A stretch of DNA of 64,000 nucleotides, from assembly GCA_046261875.1 (NCBI GenBank), contig JBHENW010000050.1:1-64000 (forward strand). Reading direction: 5' to 3'. Below, in pieces: positions 45,305 through 53,321 of this stretch. Source of the stretch: JBHENW01 sp046261875 (GTDB lineage: Bacteria > Acidobacteriota > Thermoanaerobaculia > UBA5066 > Gp7-AA6). The notes under the pieces were generated by a model. The model saw only the letters and a program-made list of their open reading frames with translations. It searched no databases and was not told the origin of the DNA. The stretch's first letter is position 1. Each line of letters starts with the position of its first letter. The translations under genes were made by a program, and so were the position numbers.

Positions 45305-46702
45305 TCAGGCGGGAGGACCGCCCTCCGTCCCGGCCGTCACGGTCTCCACGGCATGTTCGCGCGTTTCGGGGTCCCGGGAGCGCAAGTCGCGTTCGAGCTT
45401 CGCGCGCCGCCGTGCGTAGCCCCACCTCATCTCGCCCTCTTCCGGATCCTTCTTCCGTGCGTCATAAGCGATCTTGCCCTCGACCTCGTAGCCGTCCCGG
45501 AACCTCGTCTGCGGCTCCGCGCGGCCCGGCTTGACCGCCTGGCGGAACTGCAGCTTCCGGTAGAAGAAGTCGGCGAGCCGACCGAAGAGGGGGTCGCCGT
45601 GCTTTTCGAGAGCCCAGCCGCTCGGTGTCTCCTGGAGATGGTCCCAGAGGGGCTCGCGATTCTGATGATCCTGAGAGAGACGCCGCAGGGCGCGGATCAC
45701 GCGTCCGACGTTTCTCGACGTGTGCGTGGACACCGTCGCTCCCGGCGGCTCCTTGTAGAAGGGCGTGAACTTGTCGGGGAACCCCGGCATCGTGCATCCG
45801 ATGCAGATGCCTCCCTGGTTCATGCAGCCGCCGTGGTGCCGGATCGCTCCGCGCTCGACGATGTTGCACTGCACGACCGGACCCCAGCATCCGAGCGGTA
45901 CCAGACACTCCGGGTCCCCGTACTTCTTGGCGAACACTCCGCCCTCGTAGTAGCCGCCCCGGATGCACCGCTCGTGGACGGTGTGATGGAACTGCCAGGC
46001 GGGCCTTCCGAGCTCGTCGAACTCCGGGAGAGGGCCGGTTCCCTGGAGAAAATGCAGGACCATTGCGACCACTTCGGTGAAGTTGTCGCCGACGGGAGCG
46101 CATCCCGGGATGTTGATGACGGGCAACCCGAAGGCGCTGCGATAGTTCTTCCCGAGATAATCCATGAGACCCATCGAGCCGGTCGGATTTCCCACGGCGG
46201 CGGGAATGCCCCCCCAGGTCGCGCAGGTGCCGATCGCGATGGACGCCGCGGCACCCGGCGCCATCCGATCGATCCACTCCATGACGGAGATGACCGCGCC
46301 TCCGTCCTCCTCCGGCTTCGCGGGGTGGGCGCCGAGGCCCACCCAGTAGCCCGGCCCGTCAATCAGCGAGTCATCGACTGCGGACCCCTCCAGAATGATC
46401 ACGTACGGCGCGTCGAGCTTTCCCTGGGCGGCGAGCTCGAAGTTGTGGACGAATTCTTCGCCCGCCTCGGCGTTCAGGACCGGATGGTAAAGGATGACTC
46501 GGGGGAGCCCGGGCACTGTCCCGAGGAGAAGGTCTTCGAGCGACGGATCGGAGGACCCCGAGACGGAGATCGTGCACCCGTCGCAGCTCATGCCGGCGAG
46601 CCAGAAAGCGTAGACCTTCTCGATCGGCCGCGTCAGCGACGGGGGCAAGGGCTCGAGCTCGACGGAGAGACCTCCGGGTTGGATTCCCGCAGGCTCCGGC
46701 AT
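45305..46702 (-). CDS. hhyS: [NiFe] hydrogenase small subunit, group 1h-like
   Basis: 465 residues from ATG 46702. There is no Tat signal, so the enzyme is cytoplasmic. The proximal cluster begins MSCDGCTISVSG. In the R. eutropha actinobacterial-type enzyme an Asp in this CxxC replaces a Cys ligand, and Asp is present here. GTCATWGGIP, NIPGCAPVGDNF and the distal GAIRHHGGCMNQGG plus ICIGCTMPGFPD follow. A C-terminal extension of about 120 residues ends in Arg/Glu-rich helix. It sits 51 bp before hhyL. Confidence 0.93.
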   Translation of the reverse strand: MPEPAGIQPGGLSVELEPLPPSLTRPIEKVYAFWLAGMSCDGCTISVSGSSDPSLEDLLLGTVPGLPRVILYHPVLNAEAGEEFVHNFELAAQGKLDAPYVIILEGSAVDDSLIDGPGYWVGLGAHPAKPEEDGGAVISVMEWIDRMAPGAAASIAIGTCATWGGIPAAVGNPTGSMGLMDYLGKNYRSAFGLPVINIPGCAPVGDNFTEVVAMVLHFLQGTGPLPEFDELGRPAWQFHHTVHERCIRGGYYEGGVFAKKYGDPECLVPLGCWGPVVQCNIVERGAIRHHGGCMNQGGICIGCTMPGFPDKFTPFYKEPPGATVSTHTSRNVGRVIRALRRLSQDHQNREPLWDHLQETPSGWALEKHGDPLFGRLADFFYRKLQFRQAVKPGRAEPQTRFRDGYEVEGKIAYDARKKDPEEGEMRWGYARRRAKLERDLRSRDPETREHAVETVTAGTEGGPPA

Positions 46703-46716
46703 GGTCGTCCCTTCTT

Positions 46717-47010
46717 TCACGAGATGAGCCCGAGAGCGCGCGCCGCGCCGGGCAGGTTTTCGGCTGTCGATGTCAGGTGCTGCTGAACCGCCGTCAAGCC
46801 CCCTCCGATCGCTGTCAGCCCTCCCGCCACACCCGAGATCCCCGCGGGAAGGGGAGACGTCTCCACTTCGATGGCCCGCACGCCCCAGGCGATCTTCTCG
46901 AGGCTCCGGCGGATTCCGGAAAGAGCCTTGTAGATCATGGCGAGAGCCCAGGCGAGGGCCCCCAGAAGAACCAGAAACAGCAGCGCGGTCAGGATCGTCC
47001 AGAGGACCAT
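46717..47010 (-). CDS. Small single-TM protein 4 of hydrogenase operon
   Basis: 97 residues from ATG 47010, overlapping the previous stop. One TM helix (LTALLFLVLLGALAWALAMIY) is followed by a polar helix (LSGIRRSLEKI) and a Gly/Ala/Thr-rich tail. It is the gene directly before the small subunit. Four such proteins lie in tandem. By position and design they could form the membrane stalk that the HucM protein makes in the M. smegmatis hydrogenase. Confidence 0.65.
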   Translation of the reverse strand: MVLWTILTALLFLVLLGALAWALAMIYKALSGIRRSLEKIAWGVRAIEVETSPLPAGISGVAGGLTAIGGGLTAVQQHLTSTAENLPGAARALGLIS

Positions 47011-47306
47011 CACGCTTCCCGCGGGGGCGCCACGGCGTCGAGCGTGACGGCAATCTTTTGCGATACGGAGTCGATGCCGCCCGCCACCGAGAGCAGCGTC
47101 GGCGCGAGCTTCAAGACCGCGCCCAGGTCCGCGATGGCGGCCGTGTTCCGGCCAATTCCCTGCGCCGCGGGAACCGCTGTCCGCGCGAGCTCGCTGATCT
47201 GCTTGCAGCAATGGATCACCTTGAAGAGGTACCAGGCGGCCACCGCCGTCAGGAGGAGGGCCAGCCCGAGCGAGATCCACCAGATCCAGAGAACCATCGC
47301 GCTCAT
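47010..47306 (-). CDS. Small single-TM protein 3 of hydrogenase operon
   Basis: 98 residues from ATG 47306 (ATGA overlap). TM segment WIWWISLGLALLLTAVAAW is followed by YLFKVIHCCKQISELAR, with a HisCysCys trio just past the membrane, then an amphipathic Ala-rich helix. Same layout as its three neighbours, with low residue identity. Confidence 0.65.
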   Translation of the reverse strand: MSAMVLWIWWISLGLALLLTAVAAWYLFKVIHCCKQISELARTAVPAAQGIGRNTAAIADLGAVLKLAPTLLSVAGGIDSVSQKIAVTLDAVAPPREA

Positions 47307-47599
47307 GCGGCGCTCGAGCGAAAACGCTTCGCGATACGTCCGAGGCTGCCGTCGGCGAGAACGAGCCAGTTCAGGACCGAACCGAGTCCCGCTCCGAGCT
47401 GCGCGAGCGCGCCGTTGACCTGCTCCAGGGCTCCGCCCAGGGGCCGGGTATCCGCTTCGACCTTCGCGAGGGCATCGCGAATCTCGCGGATCGCCTTCGC
47501 CGTCGCCCAGAGGTACCGGGCGATCAGAATCAGTCCCACGGCGAGGACCGCCACGAGGATCCCCAGATAGGCGAGGGTTGCGACGAGAACGGGAGGCAC
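47303..47599 (-). CDS. Small single-TM protein 2 of hydrogenase operon
   Basis: 98 residues. TM segment LAYLGILVAVLAVGLILIA, then a heptad-like helix (AKAIREIRDALAKVEADT) and an Ala/Gly/Leu-rich helix ending in basic KRFRSSAA. Coiled-coil-compatible spacing after the TM suggests oligomerisation. Confidence 0.65.
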   Translation of the reverse strand: MPPVLVATLAYLGILVAVLAVGLILIARYLWATAKAIREIRDALAKVEADTRPLGGALEQVNGALAQLGAGLGSVLNWLVLADGSLGRIAKRFRSSAA

Positions 47600-47600
47600 G

Positions 47601-47879
47601 TCAGCGGCCCCCGCGGGCCAGATCCGAGAGCTTCGCGTCGATCGCTCCCGCGCCCGCGGCGATTCCCTTCGCCGTCGCGAGGATGTCTCCGGCGACGGCG
47701 TTGGTCTTCTGCAGCATCCAGATCGAGACCGTGTTGGCCGCGATCTGCTTGCCGGCGATCCAGATCTCGTTGGCGCGCTTGTCGATGGACCGGGCCGCCG
47801 CGATGATGATCAGGAGCAGCGCCGCCACGATCAGCACGACGACCAACCCGATCGCCCAGGAGATCTGCCAGAGGGTCAT
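47601..47879 (-). CDS. Small single-TM protein 1, first gene of hydrogenase operon
   Basis: 92 residues from ATG 47879 with GGAGGGG upstream. TM segment WAIGLVVVLIVAALLLIII, then an Ala-rich helix (SIDKRANEIWIAGKQI) ending in LARGGR. It opens the operon, directly downstream of a sigma-70-like promoter at 47913-47941. Confidence 0.65.
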   Translation of the reverse strand: MTLWQISWAIGLVVVLIVAALLLIIIAAARSIDKRANEIWIAGKQIAANTVSIWMLQKTNAVAGDILATAKGIAAGAGAIDAKLSDLARGGR

Positions 47880-47912
47880 GTCCGTCACGCGCCCCTCCCT
47901 TCGCCGATTCGC

Positions 47913-47941
47913 ATTCTCCGGCGCGAGAAAGCGTCCGTCAA
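47913..47941 (-). promoter_or_regulatory. Probable promoter of the hydrogenase operon
   Basis: On the minus strand, TTGACG (47941-47936), a 17-bp spacer, then GAGAAT (47918-47913). It lies 34 bp upstream of the first operon start codon. Confidence 0.55.
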
Positions 47942-47945
47942 GGCA

Positions 47946-47963
47946 GCTTCGGAATTTCGAAGC
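47946..47963. promoter_or_regulatory. Inverted repeat GCTTCG-N6-CGAAGC in the hydrogenase/psiE gap
   Basis: Perfect 6-bp arms, positioned just upstream of the hydrogenase -35 box. Its core TTCG-N6-CGAA recurs with the same spacing before the TonB receptor at 50194. A candidate activator or redox/metal regulator site. Confidence 0.45.
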
Positions 47964-48027
47964 GACGGGAGGCGGTGGATCTGACGCCGAGAGGTAGGAT
48001 CCCGGCAAACGGACCGGACGAGGTTCC

Positions 48028-48552
48028 ATGAGAAAAGACGACGCCGAGACCGAGGGCCTGACCAGGTCGCAAGCGCCCGGATCCGAAGCCCGCGCGCGTG
48101 AATGGCTGTCGCGCCAGTTCACACGCGTCGAAGACGTTGTTTACGCGGGCCTCGGGATACTCCTCGCGGCTGTGGCGCTCGTGCTCCTGGTCGCGAGCGC
48201 GATCGCTTTCGCCCAGAGCTTCGGTGAGGGAGCGCTGCCTCGAAACGTCGTCGGGCTCCTCGATCGGATGCTGTTGATTCTGATGGTCGTCGAGATCCTC
48301 TACACGGTTCAGGTCTCGTTCCGAAGCCACGTGCTCACCCCCGAGCCCTTCCTCATCGTCGGCCTGATCGCCGCGACGCGGCGCATCCTCGTTCTGACCG
48401 CGGAGTTCCCTGACATCCTGGAAAAGGGAGAAACGCCCTTTCGGCACGCCATGGTGGAGCTCGGCCTGCTCACCCTGCTCATCGTTGCCCTCGTGGGGTC
48501 GCTCCGGTTGCTGCGGCAGCGCCCGTCCGAGGCCGCTGCCACGAACACGTAA
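48028..48552 (+). CDS. PsiE-like inner-membrane protein
   Basis: 174 residues with four TM segments (LGILLAAVALVLLVASAIAF; LDRMLLILMVVEILYTV; EPFLIVGLIAATRRILVL; LGLLTLLIVALVGSLRLL). The pattern matches the phosphate-starvation-inducible PsiE family of unknown function. It is divergent from the hydrogenase operon. Confidence 0.75.
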   Translation: MRKDDAETEGLTRSQAPGSEARAREWLSRQFTRVEDVVYAGLGILLAAVALVLLVASAIAFAQSFGEGALPRNVVGLLDRMLLILMVVEILYTVQVSFRSHVLTPEPFLIVGLIAATRRILVLTAEFPDILEKGETPFRHAMVELGLLTLLIVALVGSLRLLRQRPSEAAATNT

Positions 48553-48566
48553 CGCAAGACGCTTCC

Positions 48567-49340
48567 GTGAATCTGCCGCCACACATCTTGGGCCGGATCA
48601 CGGCACGCCGGGACATCGCTTCACGATACTGGACCATTCGGATTGGCTGCGATCCCCGGCCGGTTTTCCGCCCGGGGCAGTTCGCGACGCTCGCCGTACG
48701 CGACCGGGACAAGATGGTCGAACGGCCGTACTCGATCGTTTCCTCGCCGCGGGAGGCCGAGCTGGAGTTCTTCCTCCAGCTCGTGCCGGAAGGAGCACTC
48801 ACCCGGAGACTTCACGCTCTCCATCCGGGTGACCCGATCCACCTCCGGAAGGTCACGAAGGGGACCTTCCGCTTCGACGACACGAGCGGGCGGCGGAAGC
48901 ACCTCATGGTCGCGACGTCCACCGGGGTCGCCCCGTTCGTGAGCATGCTTCGGACCTTCCGGCGGGAGCCCCTGGCCGATCATCAGGTCTTTCTTCTGCA
49001 CGGAGCGAGCGATCCCTCACAGCTGGGCTACGACGAAGAGCTCGGGGGTCTCGCGCGGGAGGTCGAGTGGTTTCACTACGTGCCGGTGATCAGCCGCCCA
49101 AGAGAGCACCCGGGATGGGCCGGCGAACGCGGCCGCCTGCCCGGCCTCCTTTCCGCTTACGCCGCTCGCTTTGGCTGTGAGCCGGGCGACACGACTGCCT
49201 ACCTCTGCGGTAACCCGCACATGATCAAAGCCGCGAAGAACGCGGTGTCGGCGTTGGGCTTGCCGCCGGACGCGGTCAAGGAAGAGCGCTTCTGGGTGGA
49301 GGAAAAGGTGACGACCGGGGCGCCGGGTCAGACCGCGTAA
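48567..49340 (+). CDS. Ferredoxin/flavodoxin-NADP reductase-like flavoprotein
   Basis: 257 residues from GTG 48567. FAD-binding: ERPYSIVSSP. NAD(P)-binding: MVATSTGVAPFVSM and YLCGNPHMIKAA. C-terminus VKEERFWVEEKV is as in bacterial FNRs. It exchanges electrons between NAD(P)H and a small carrier such as ferredoxin. Fifteen bp separate it from psiE. It could link KorAB- or hydrogenase-derived electrons to NADP, which is inference. Confidence 0.85.
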   Translation: MNLPPHILGRITARRDIASRYWTIRIGCDPRPVFRPGQFATLAVRDRDKMVERPYSIVSSPREAELEFFLQLVPEGALTRRLHALHPGDPIHLRKVTKGTFRFDDTSGRRKHLMVATSTGVAPFVSMLRTFRREPLADHQVFLLHGASDPSQLGYDEELGGLAREVEWFHYVPVISRPREHPGWAGERGRLPGLLSAYAARFGCEPGDTTAYLCGNPHMIKAAKNAVSALGLPPDAVKEERFWVEEKVTTGAPGQTA

Positions 49341-49747
49341 GGCTCCTTGAGGTATCGCTTCGGCGCCTTGAGAAACGCGCTGCGCGTCTTCTCCGACTCG
49401 AAGAAGAAGCGCCGCGGCCACTCCTCGACCTTTCCGTCACTCTTGCGGACCTTCACCCGCCGGTCCACTGTAAATGCCGTGCGGATCTTGTGGACACGAG
49501 CCCCGCTGACCGGGTCCGAGGCCCACACGTACTTCTCCGGGTTGGCTCGAATCATGTCGAGCTCGGCGGGACTGCAGAGCCAGATCTTCTTCCCTTCGTA
49601 GGTCGAAGGTCTTCCGTCGTTGCTGTCGAAGGTGTAATCGCCGCAGGCCACGCAGATGACCTGTTCGGAATGGGCTGCGGGCTGTCCCGCCGGTGCGATG
49701 CCGCCCAACGCCGCCGCCAGCGCCAAAGCGGCGGCGGCACCCTTCAC
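49328..49747 (-). CDS. Secreted YHS-like metal-associated protein
   Basis: 139 residues. Signal peptide to AAHS, then a CVACGD pair, a YHS-like segment (GKKIWLCSPAELDMIRANPEKYV, shortened: KIWLCSPAELDMIRANPEKY) and a second, Cys-free copy (RRFFFESEKTRSAFLKAPKRY). YHS domains go with metal handling. It starts inside the previous stop (ATGA). Its 3' end overlaps the FNR gene by 13 bp in convergent orientation. Confidence 0.6.
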   Translation of the reverse strand: MKGAAAALALAAALGGIAPAGQPAAHSEQVICVACGDYTFDSNDGRPSTYEGKKIWLCSPAELDMIRANPEKYVWASDPVSGARVHKIRTAFTVDRRVKVRKSDGKVEEWPRRFFFESEKTRSAFLKAPKRYLKEPYAV

Positions 49748-50067
49748 GGCGTGTCGGAGACCGTCGGAGGTTTGACTTGCGCTTCCTCGGCGGGCGTGGG
49801 CCGGCGGCGGCGGGTGGCGAGCCTGGCCGCGAGCAGCACCGCCAGGCCGAGGCTCCCCTCGATCGCGATCGCCGGGTAGATTTGAGAGCCGAAGAGGGGG
49901 AGCAGGGTTGGCGCGTTGCGGACGGCGACGTATTTCGCCGGCGAGCAGGTCTGTCCCTTACAGAGCCAGGACTCGCAGGATTTTGCCTTCGGCGCCGCCG
50001 CGAGTGCGACGGACAATCCGCCGGCCGCAAGGAGTGCCGTGAACGCCGCGAGCTTCTTGACCTTCAT
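49744..50067 (-). CDS. Small Cys-containing membrane-anchored protein
   Basis: 107 residues from ATG 50067. Signal peptide (TALLAAGGLSVALAAA), a short periplasmic part with CESWLCKGQTC, then a TM helix (IYPAIAIEGSLGLAVLLAA) and basic tail. Divergent from the TonB receptor. Probably part of a small metal or redox module with the YHS-like gene. No family recognised. Confidence 0.55.
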   Translation of the reverse strand: MKVKKLAAFTALLAAGGLSVALAAAPKAKSCESWLCKGQTCSPAKYVAVRNAPTLLPLFGSQIYPAIAIEGSLGLAVLLAARLATRRRRPTPAEEAQVKPPTVSDTP

Positions 50068-50153
50068 GCCGCCCTCCTCGCCCCGACAGGCTCGAGTCTA
50101 GCAGTCCTCGGGCCCCAAAGGAATCTTGACTTTAGGCCTCCCGAGGCAAACAG

Positions 50154-50167
50154 TTCGATTTTTCGAA
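50154..50167. promoter_or_regulatory. Inverted repeat TTCG-N6-CGAA upstream of TonB receptor
   Basis: TTCGA-TTTT-TCGAA, 27 bp before the receptor start codon. A weak -35 TTGACT lies at 50126-50131. It shares its core and spacing with the repeat in the hydrogenase promoter region. Confidence 0.4.
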
Positions 50168-50193
50168 GTCGAGTTGGGGGAGGAGTTTTAGCC

Positions 50194-52352
50194 ATGATCG
50201 TGAGAACTGTCGCCGGCCCTCGGGTGATCGCCGCTTGCCTCGGTCTTTTCGTCGTCTCGCTGCTCTGGGCCGGCCCGGCACGAGCGCAGGGCGCGCACCC
50301 GGAACCGACCGCGACCCCATCCAGCGACGCCGCTCAAAAAAAGAGCGACGAAAAGAAAGAGTCCGAGACCCGAGTAAGAACGGAGATCACGGTCTCGGCC
50401 GAAGCCCCCCCCGGAAGACGGAGGTCAGCCCCGACATCCGGACCCTGCCCGCCAACAGCAGCATCCTGGGCGCCGGCGCCTTCGAGACGAAGCTGTACCG
50501 GGAGCCGGGCGAGGTCATCCGCTCACTCTCGGGCGTCGATTTCGTCTCTTACGGCCAGGGCGGAGTCCCGTCCGGGCCGTCCGTTCGGGGCTACACCGAC
50601 CGCAATTTCGGGCAGGACATCGCGGGCTTCCTGGACGGCATCCCGCTCAACATCTTCGGCTTCGTGGCGTCTCACGGTGCCATGGACATGACGATCCTCC
50701 CGCCCGAGGCGGTCGAGCGGGTGGAGCTCGTCCGGGGGCCTCTGGACGCGCGATTCGGCGACTTCCACCGTGGCGCGAGCGTGAATTTCGTGACGAAGGA
50801 TGGCGTGGCCGCTCCCTCGATCGCTCTGAGCGGCGGAAGCTACGGGCAGAGGCGCGCCCTCGCGACGTTCGGCAACGCGGACCCGGGGGTTCGCAAGCTC
50901 AGCCTCATGGCCAGCGTGGACGCGCAGGGGAACGACGGGTACAGCGAGAACCAGAAGGTGGAACGCCTCCGCGTGTTCGGCAAGGCGGTGATTCCGCTGG
51001 GTCAGACCGATCTCGCCATCACGGGATTGCACTTCACGAGCGAGTGGGACGCGCCGAGCTATCTCGACCTCGCGGACATCCGCAGCGGGCGGGTCGACGA
51101 ACGGGACGCCGTCAACCCGACCGACGGGGGGGAGCAGGACCAGACGCTCGTCTACCTGCGCTTCCGGCACGCCCCGGACACTCCGTCTCCCCTGGTCTTC
51201 ACCGCCTACGGGAGCCAGAAGGACTGGACCCGCTACCGCTCGGATTTTCTGATCAGCCCGGCGCAGCGCCAGACGCACCAGAACGACCAGCGCACGACCT
51301 TGGGTTGTCGGCTCGAAAAGAGCTTCGGTCTGTCGCTCGGCGCTCATCGCCTCCTGGTGCTCCTCGGGACGACGCTCCAGCGTGACGACGCGGAGACCCG
51401 GCAGAACGCGACGATCAACCGCGAGCTGTTCAGCCGGACGGACGACGTCGATGAGCTTTTGATGAACATCGGGGCCTACACGCAGGTCCAGTGGGCGCCG
51501 ACGCCGTGGATGAAGGTGTTGGGGGGCGTTCGGTACTCGCACCTCGACTACGAGCTGGAGGACAACATCCGTGCGCCCGGGACCTACGTCGACTCGTACT
51601 CGGATGACCAGATCAGTCCCAAGTTCGGCATCTCCGTCGAACCGATTCGGAACGTCGAGCTCTATGCGAACTACGCGACCGGAATGCGCTCGCCCACGCC
51701 GCGCACCGAGGTCCGCAACAGCCTCGGCAGCATCGCCAGAGTCGAGATCGCGGAAACGGAGAGCTTCGAGGTGGGTGTGACGGCGCGCGTTCTCGACCGG
51801 CTCCATTTCCATGCGGACGTCTTCCGGGCCGACAACAGCAACGAGATCCGGGGCATACCGCCGGGCGGCGTCCAGTTCGAGAGCCTGGGCGCTTCGCGGC
51901 GCGAGGGCATCGATTTCGAAGTCAACTGGTTTCCGGGGCCCTCGACGCGGGTCTTTGCCGGGCTCTCCTGGGTCGACGTGGTTCTTCAGACTCCGGTGAC
52001 GCCGGCCGCGAATCATCTCCCCGACATCCCCGACTATGTCCACCAGGCCGGAGCCGAGACGCAACTCGACGCTCCGGGGAGCCTCCCGGGCCGGTTAACC
52101 CTCGCGGCCGACCTGTCACTGTACGGGAATCGCAATCTCAACACCCTCGGCACGCTGCAAAGCCAGAAGTACGAGCGCGCGACGGCCAAGGTGGTCTACC
52201 ACGGCGAGCGCAGCTATCGCGTCTGGCTCGGGAGCGTCTGGTATCCGGGCTCGCGCTACGGCGAATCAGCCTTTCTTTTCGGGTCGAGGGTCGGTGTGCG
52301 GGCGAACCCCCGGCTCACGGTCGAGGGAGGAGTCGCCTACACTTTCGAGTGA
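50194..52352 (+). pseudogene. TonB-dependent receptor, frameshifted at a C8 tract
   Basis: ATG 50194 has a GGGGGAGGAG site. Frame 1 encodes a signal peptide (LGLFVVSLLWAGPARAQ) and a linker with ITVSAEAPP. At a run of eight C (near 50406-50413) the plug and barrel continue in another frame (KTEVSPDIRTLPANSS, VRGYTDRNFGQDI, LVRGPLDARFGDFHRG), open to 52352. Nine C would restore one protein of about 720 residues. The barrel ends VEGGVAYTFE. Either sequence error, decay, or slipped-strand phase variation. Confidence 0.75.
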
Positions 52353-52909
52353 AACAGGAGACCGCCGCGCCGGACATCGCCGTGGAGGAGAAACCGAGGG
52401 GGAGGTCACGCCGCGGGCTCATTTACCTGCTCTTTCCTCTCGTCGTTCTCGGCGCGGGGCTCGCGCTCGCTCCCGAGCGTCTCCCGCGGTTCCTTCTGGG
52501 GTTCGCGTACAGGGGGCCGCTCGTCGAGACGGTGCGATGGCGTGAGTGGGTCGAGCGAAATCCCACCCTGTTCGGGCCTCTGGGAGAGACGGCGCGGTTC
52601 GCGATCGTCGAAAGTCCCGAAGACTCGACCGGCCTGCTCTTCACCCGGGGGCCGGATGGCGTGCGCGTGGAAAAAACCCACTTCCTTCAGTTCCAAGGCA
52701 TCCCGGTCATGCTGGCGATGCCTCCGACGGCAGCCGAAGAGCTTCTGCGGCTGGATCAGCGGGAGGGCAACAAGTTCTGGGACGGCGTGAAATTCCTCGT
52801 GCAGACTCGCCGGATCATCGCGTACGTACGCGCTCCACGCGCCGAGCTCGATCGCGTCGGTCTGACCGGCTTTCTCCAGGTGCTCGACGCCATTCCACCC
52901 AAATCCTAG
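52349..52909 (+). CDS. Membrane-anchored protein of unknown function
   Basis: 186 residues from GTG 52349, overlapping the TonB receptor stop as GTGA. One TM (LIYLLFPLVVLGAGLALA), then a soluble part without recognised motifs (FAIVESPEDSTGLLF, TRRIIAYVRAPRAELD). Cotranscribed with the receptor and perhaps its accessory protein. Confidence 0.6.
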   Translation: MKQETAAPDIAVEEKPRGRSRRGLIYLLFPLVVLGAGLALAPERLPRFLLGFAYRGPLVETVRWREWVERNPTLFGPLGETARFAIVESPEDSTGLLFTRGPDGVRVEKTHFLQFQGIPVMLAMPPTAAEELLRLDQREGNKFWDGVKFLVQTRRIIAYVRAPRAELDRVGLTGFLQVLDAIPPKS

Positions 52910-52920
52910 GCTCGGTGCGC

Positions 52921-53268
52921 CTATCCGCCCGGCGGTGATGGGAACAGCCGCCGGAGGGAGTCGCGCAGGGCCCGACCGCGGCGCGTCAGGCGGTACTCCG
53001 TACGGGGATGGTCCTCGTCCTCGGCCTGACGCCGGATGAGGCCCACCTGTTCGAGCTCCTGGAGCCGGACGGTGAGGGTCGAGGACGAGAGCCCCCCGAG
53101 CTGCTCCTGGATCTCGTTGAAGTGCGCCAGTCCGCGAGCCGCCACCACGTTCAACACCTGGAGGGCATGGCGGCGTCCGACGGCCTGGACGAGAGGCTCC
53201 AGGACGCAATAACAGGAACCGATCTCCGAATCGGCGATGACGCAGCCGCAGTCCCCGGCGTCCGTCAT
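52921..53268 (-). CDS. HxlR-type winged-helix regulator with N-terminal cysteines
   Basis: 115 residues. The winged helix (GGLSSSTLTVRLQELEQVGLI with HPRTEYRLTRRGRAL) is HxlR-like. Four Cys precede it (GDCGCVIADSEIGSCYC), which could sense thiol oxidants or bind metal. Divergent from the BtuF-like gene across 53 bp and convergent with the gene upstream. Confidence 0.75.
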   Translation of the reverse strand: MTDAGDCGCVIADSEIGSCYCVLEPLVQAVGRRHALQVLNVVAARGLAHFNEIQEQLGGLSSSTLTVRLQELEQVGLIRRQAEDEDHPRTEYRLTRRGRALRDSLRRLFPSPPGG

Positions 53269-53321
53269 CCGTCGAGTTTATGCCGCGCCCAATCGCACCG
53301 CCCCCTCGTTAGACTGGCGCG

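Noticed and set aside
43340..46786. Plus-strand open frame of 1148 codons antisense to the hydrogenase genes
   Set aside because: It is the complement of two well-supported subunit genes. Its Arg/Val/Asp-rich translation has no domain, and long antisense frames are expected at this GC content.
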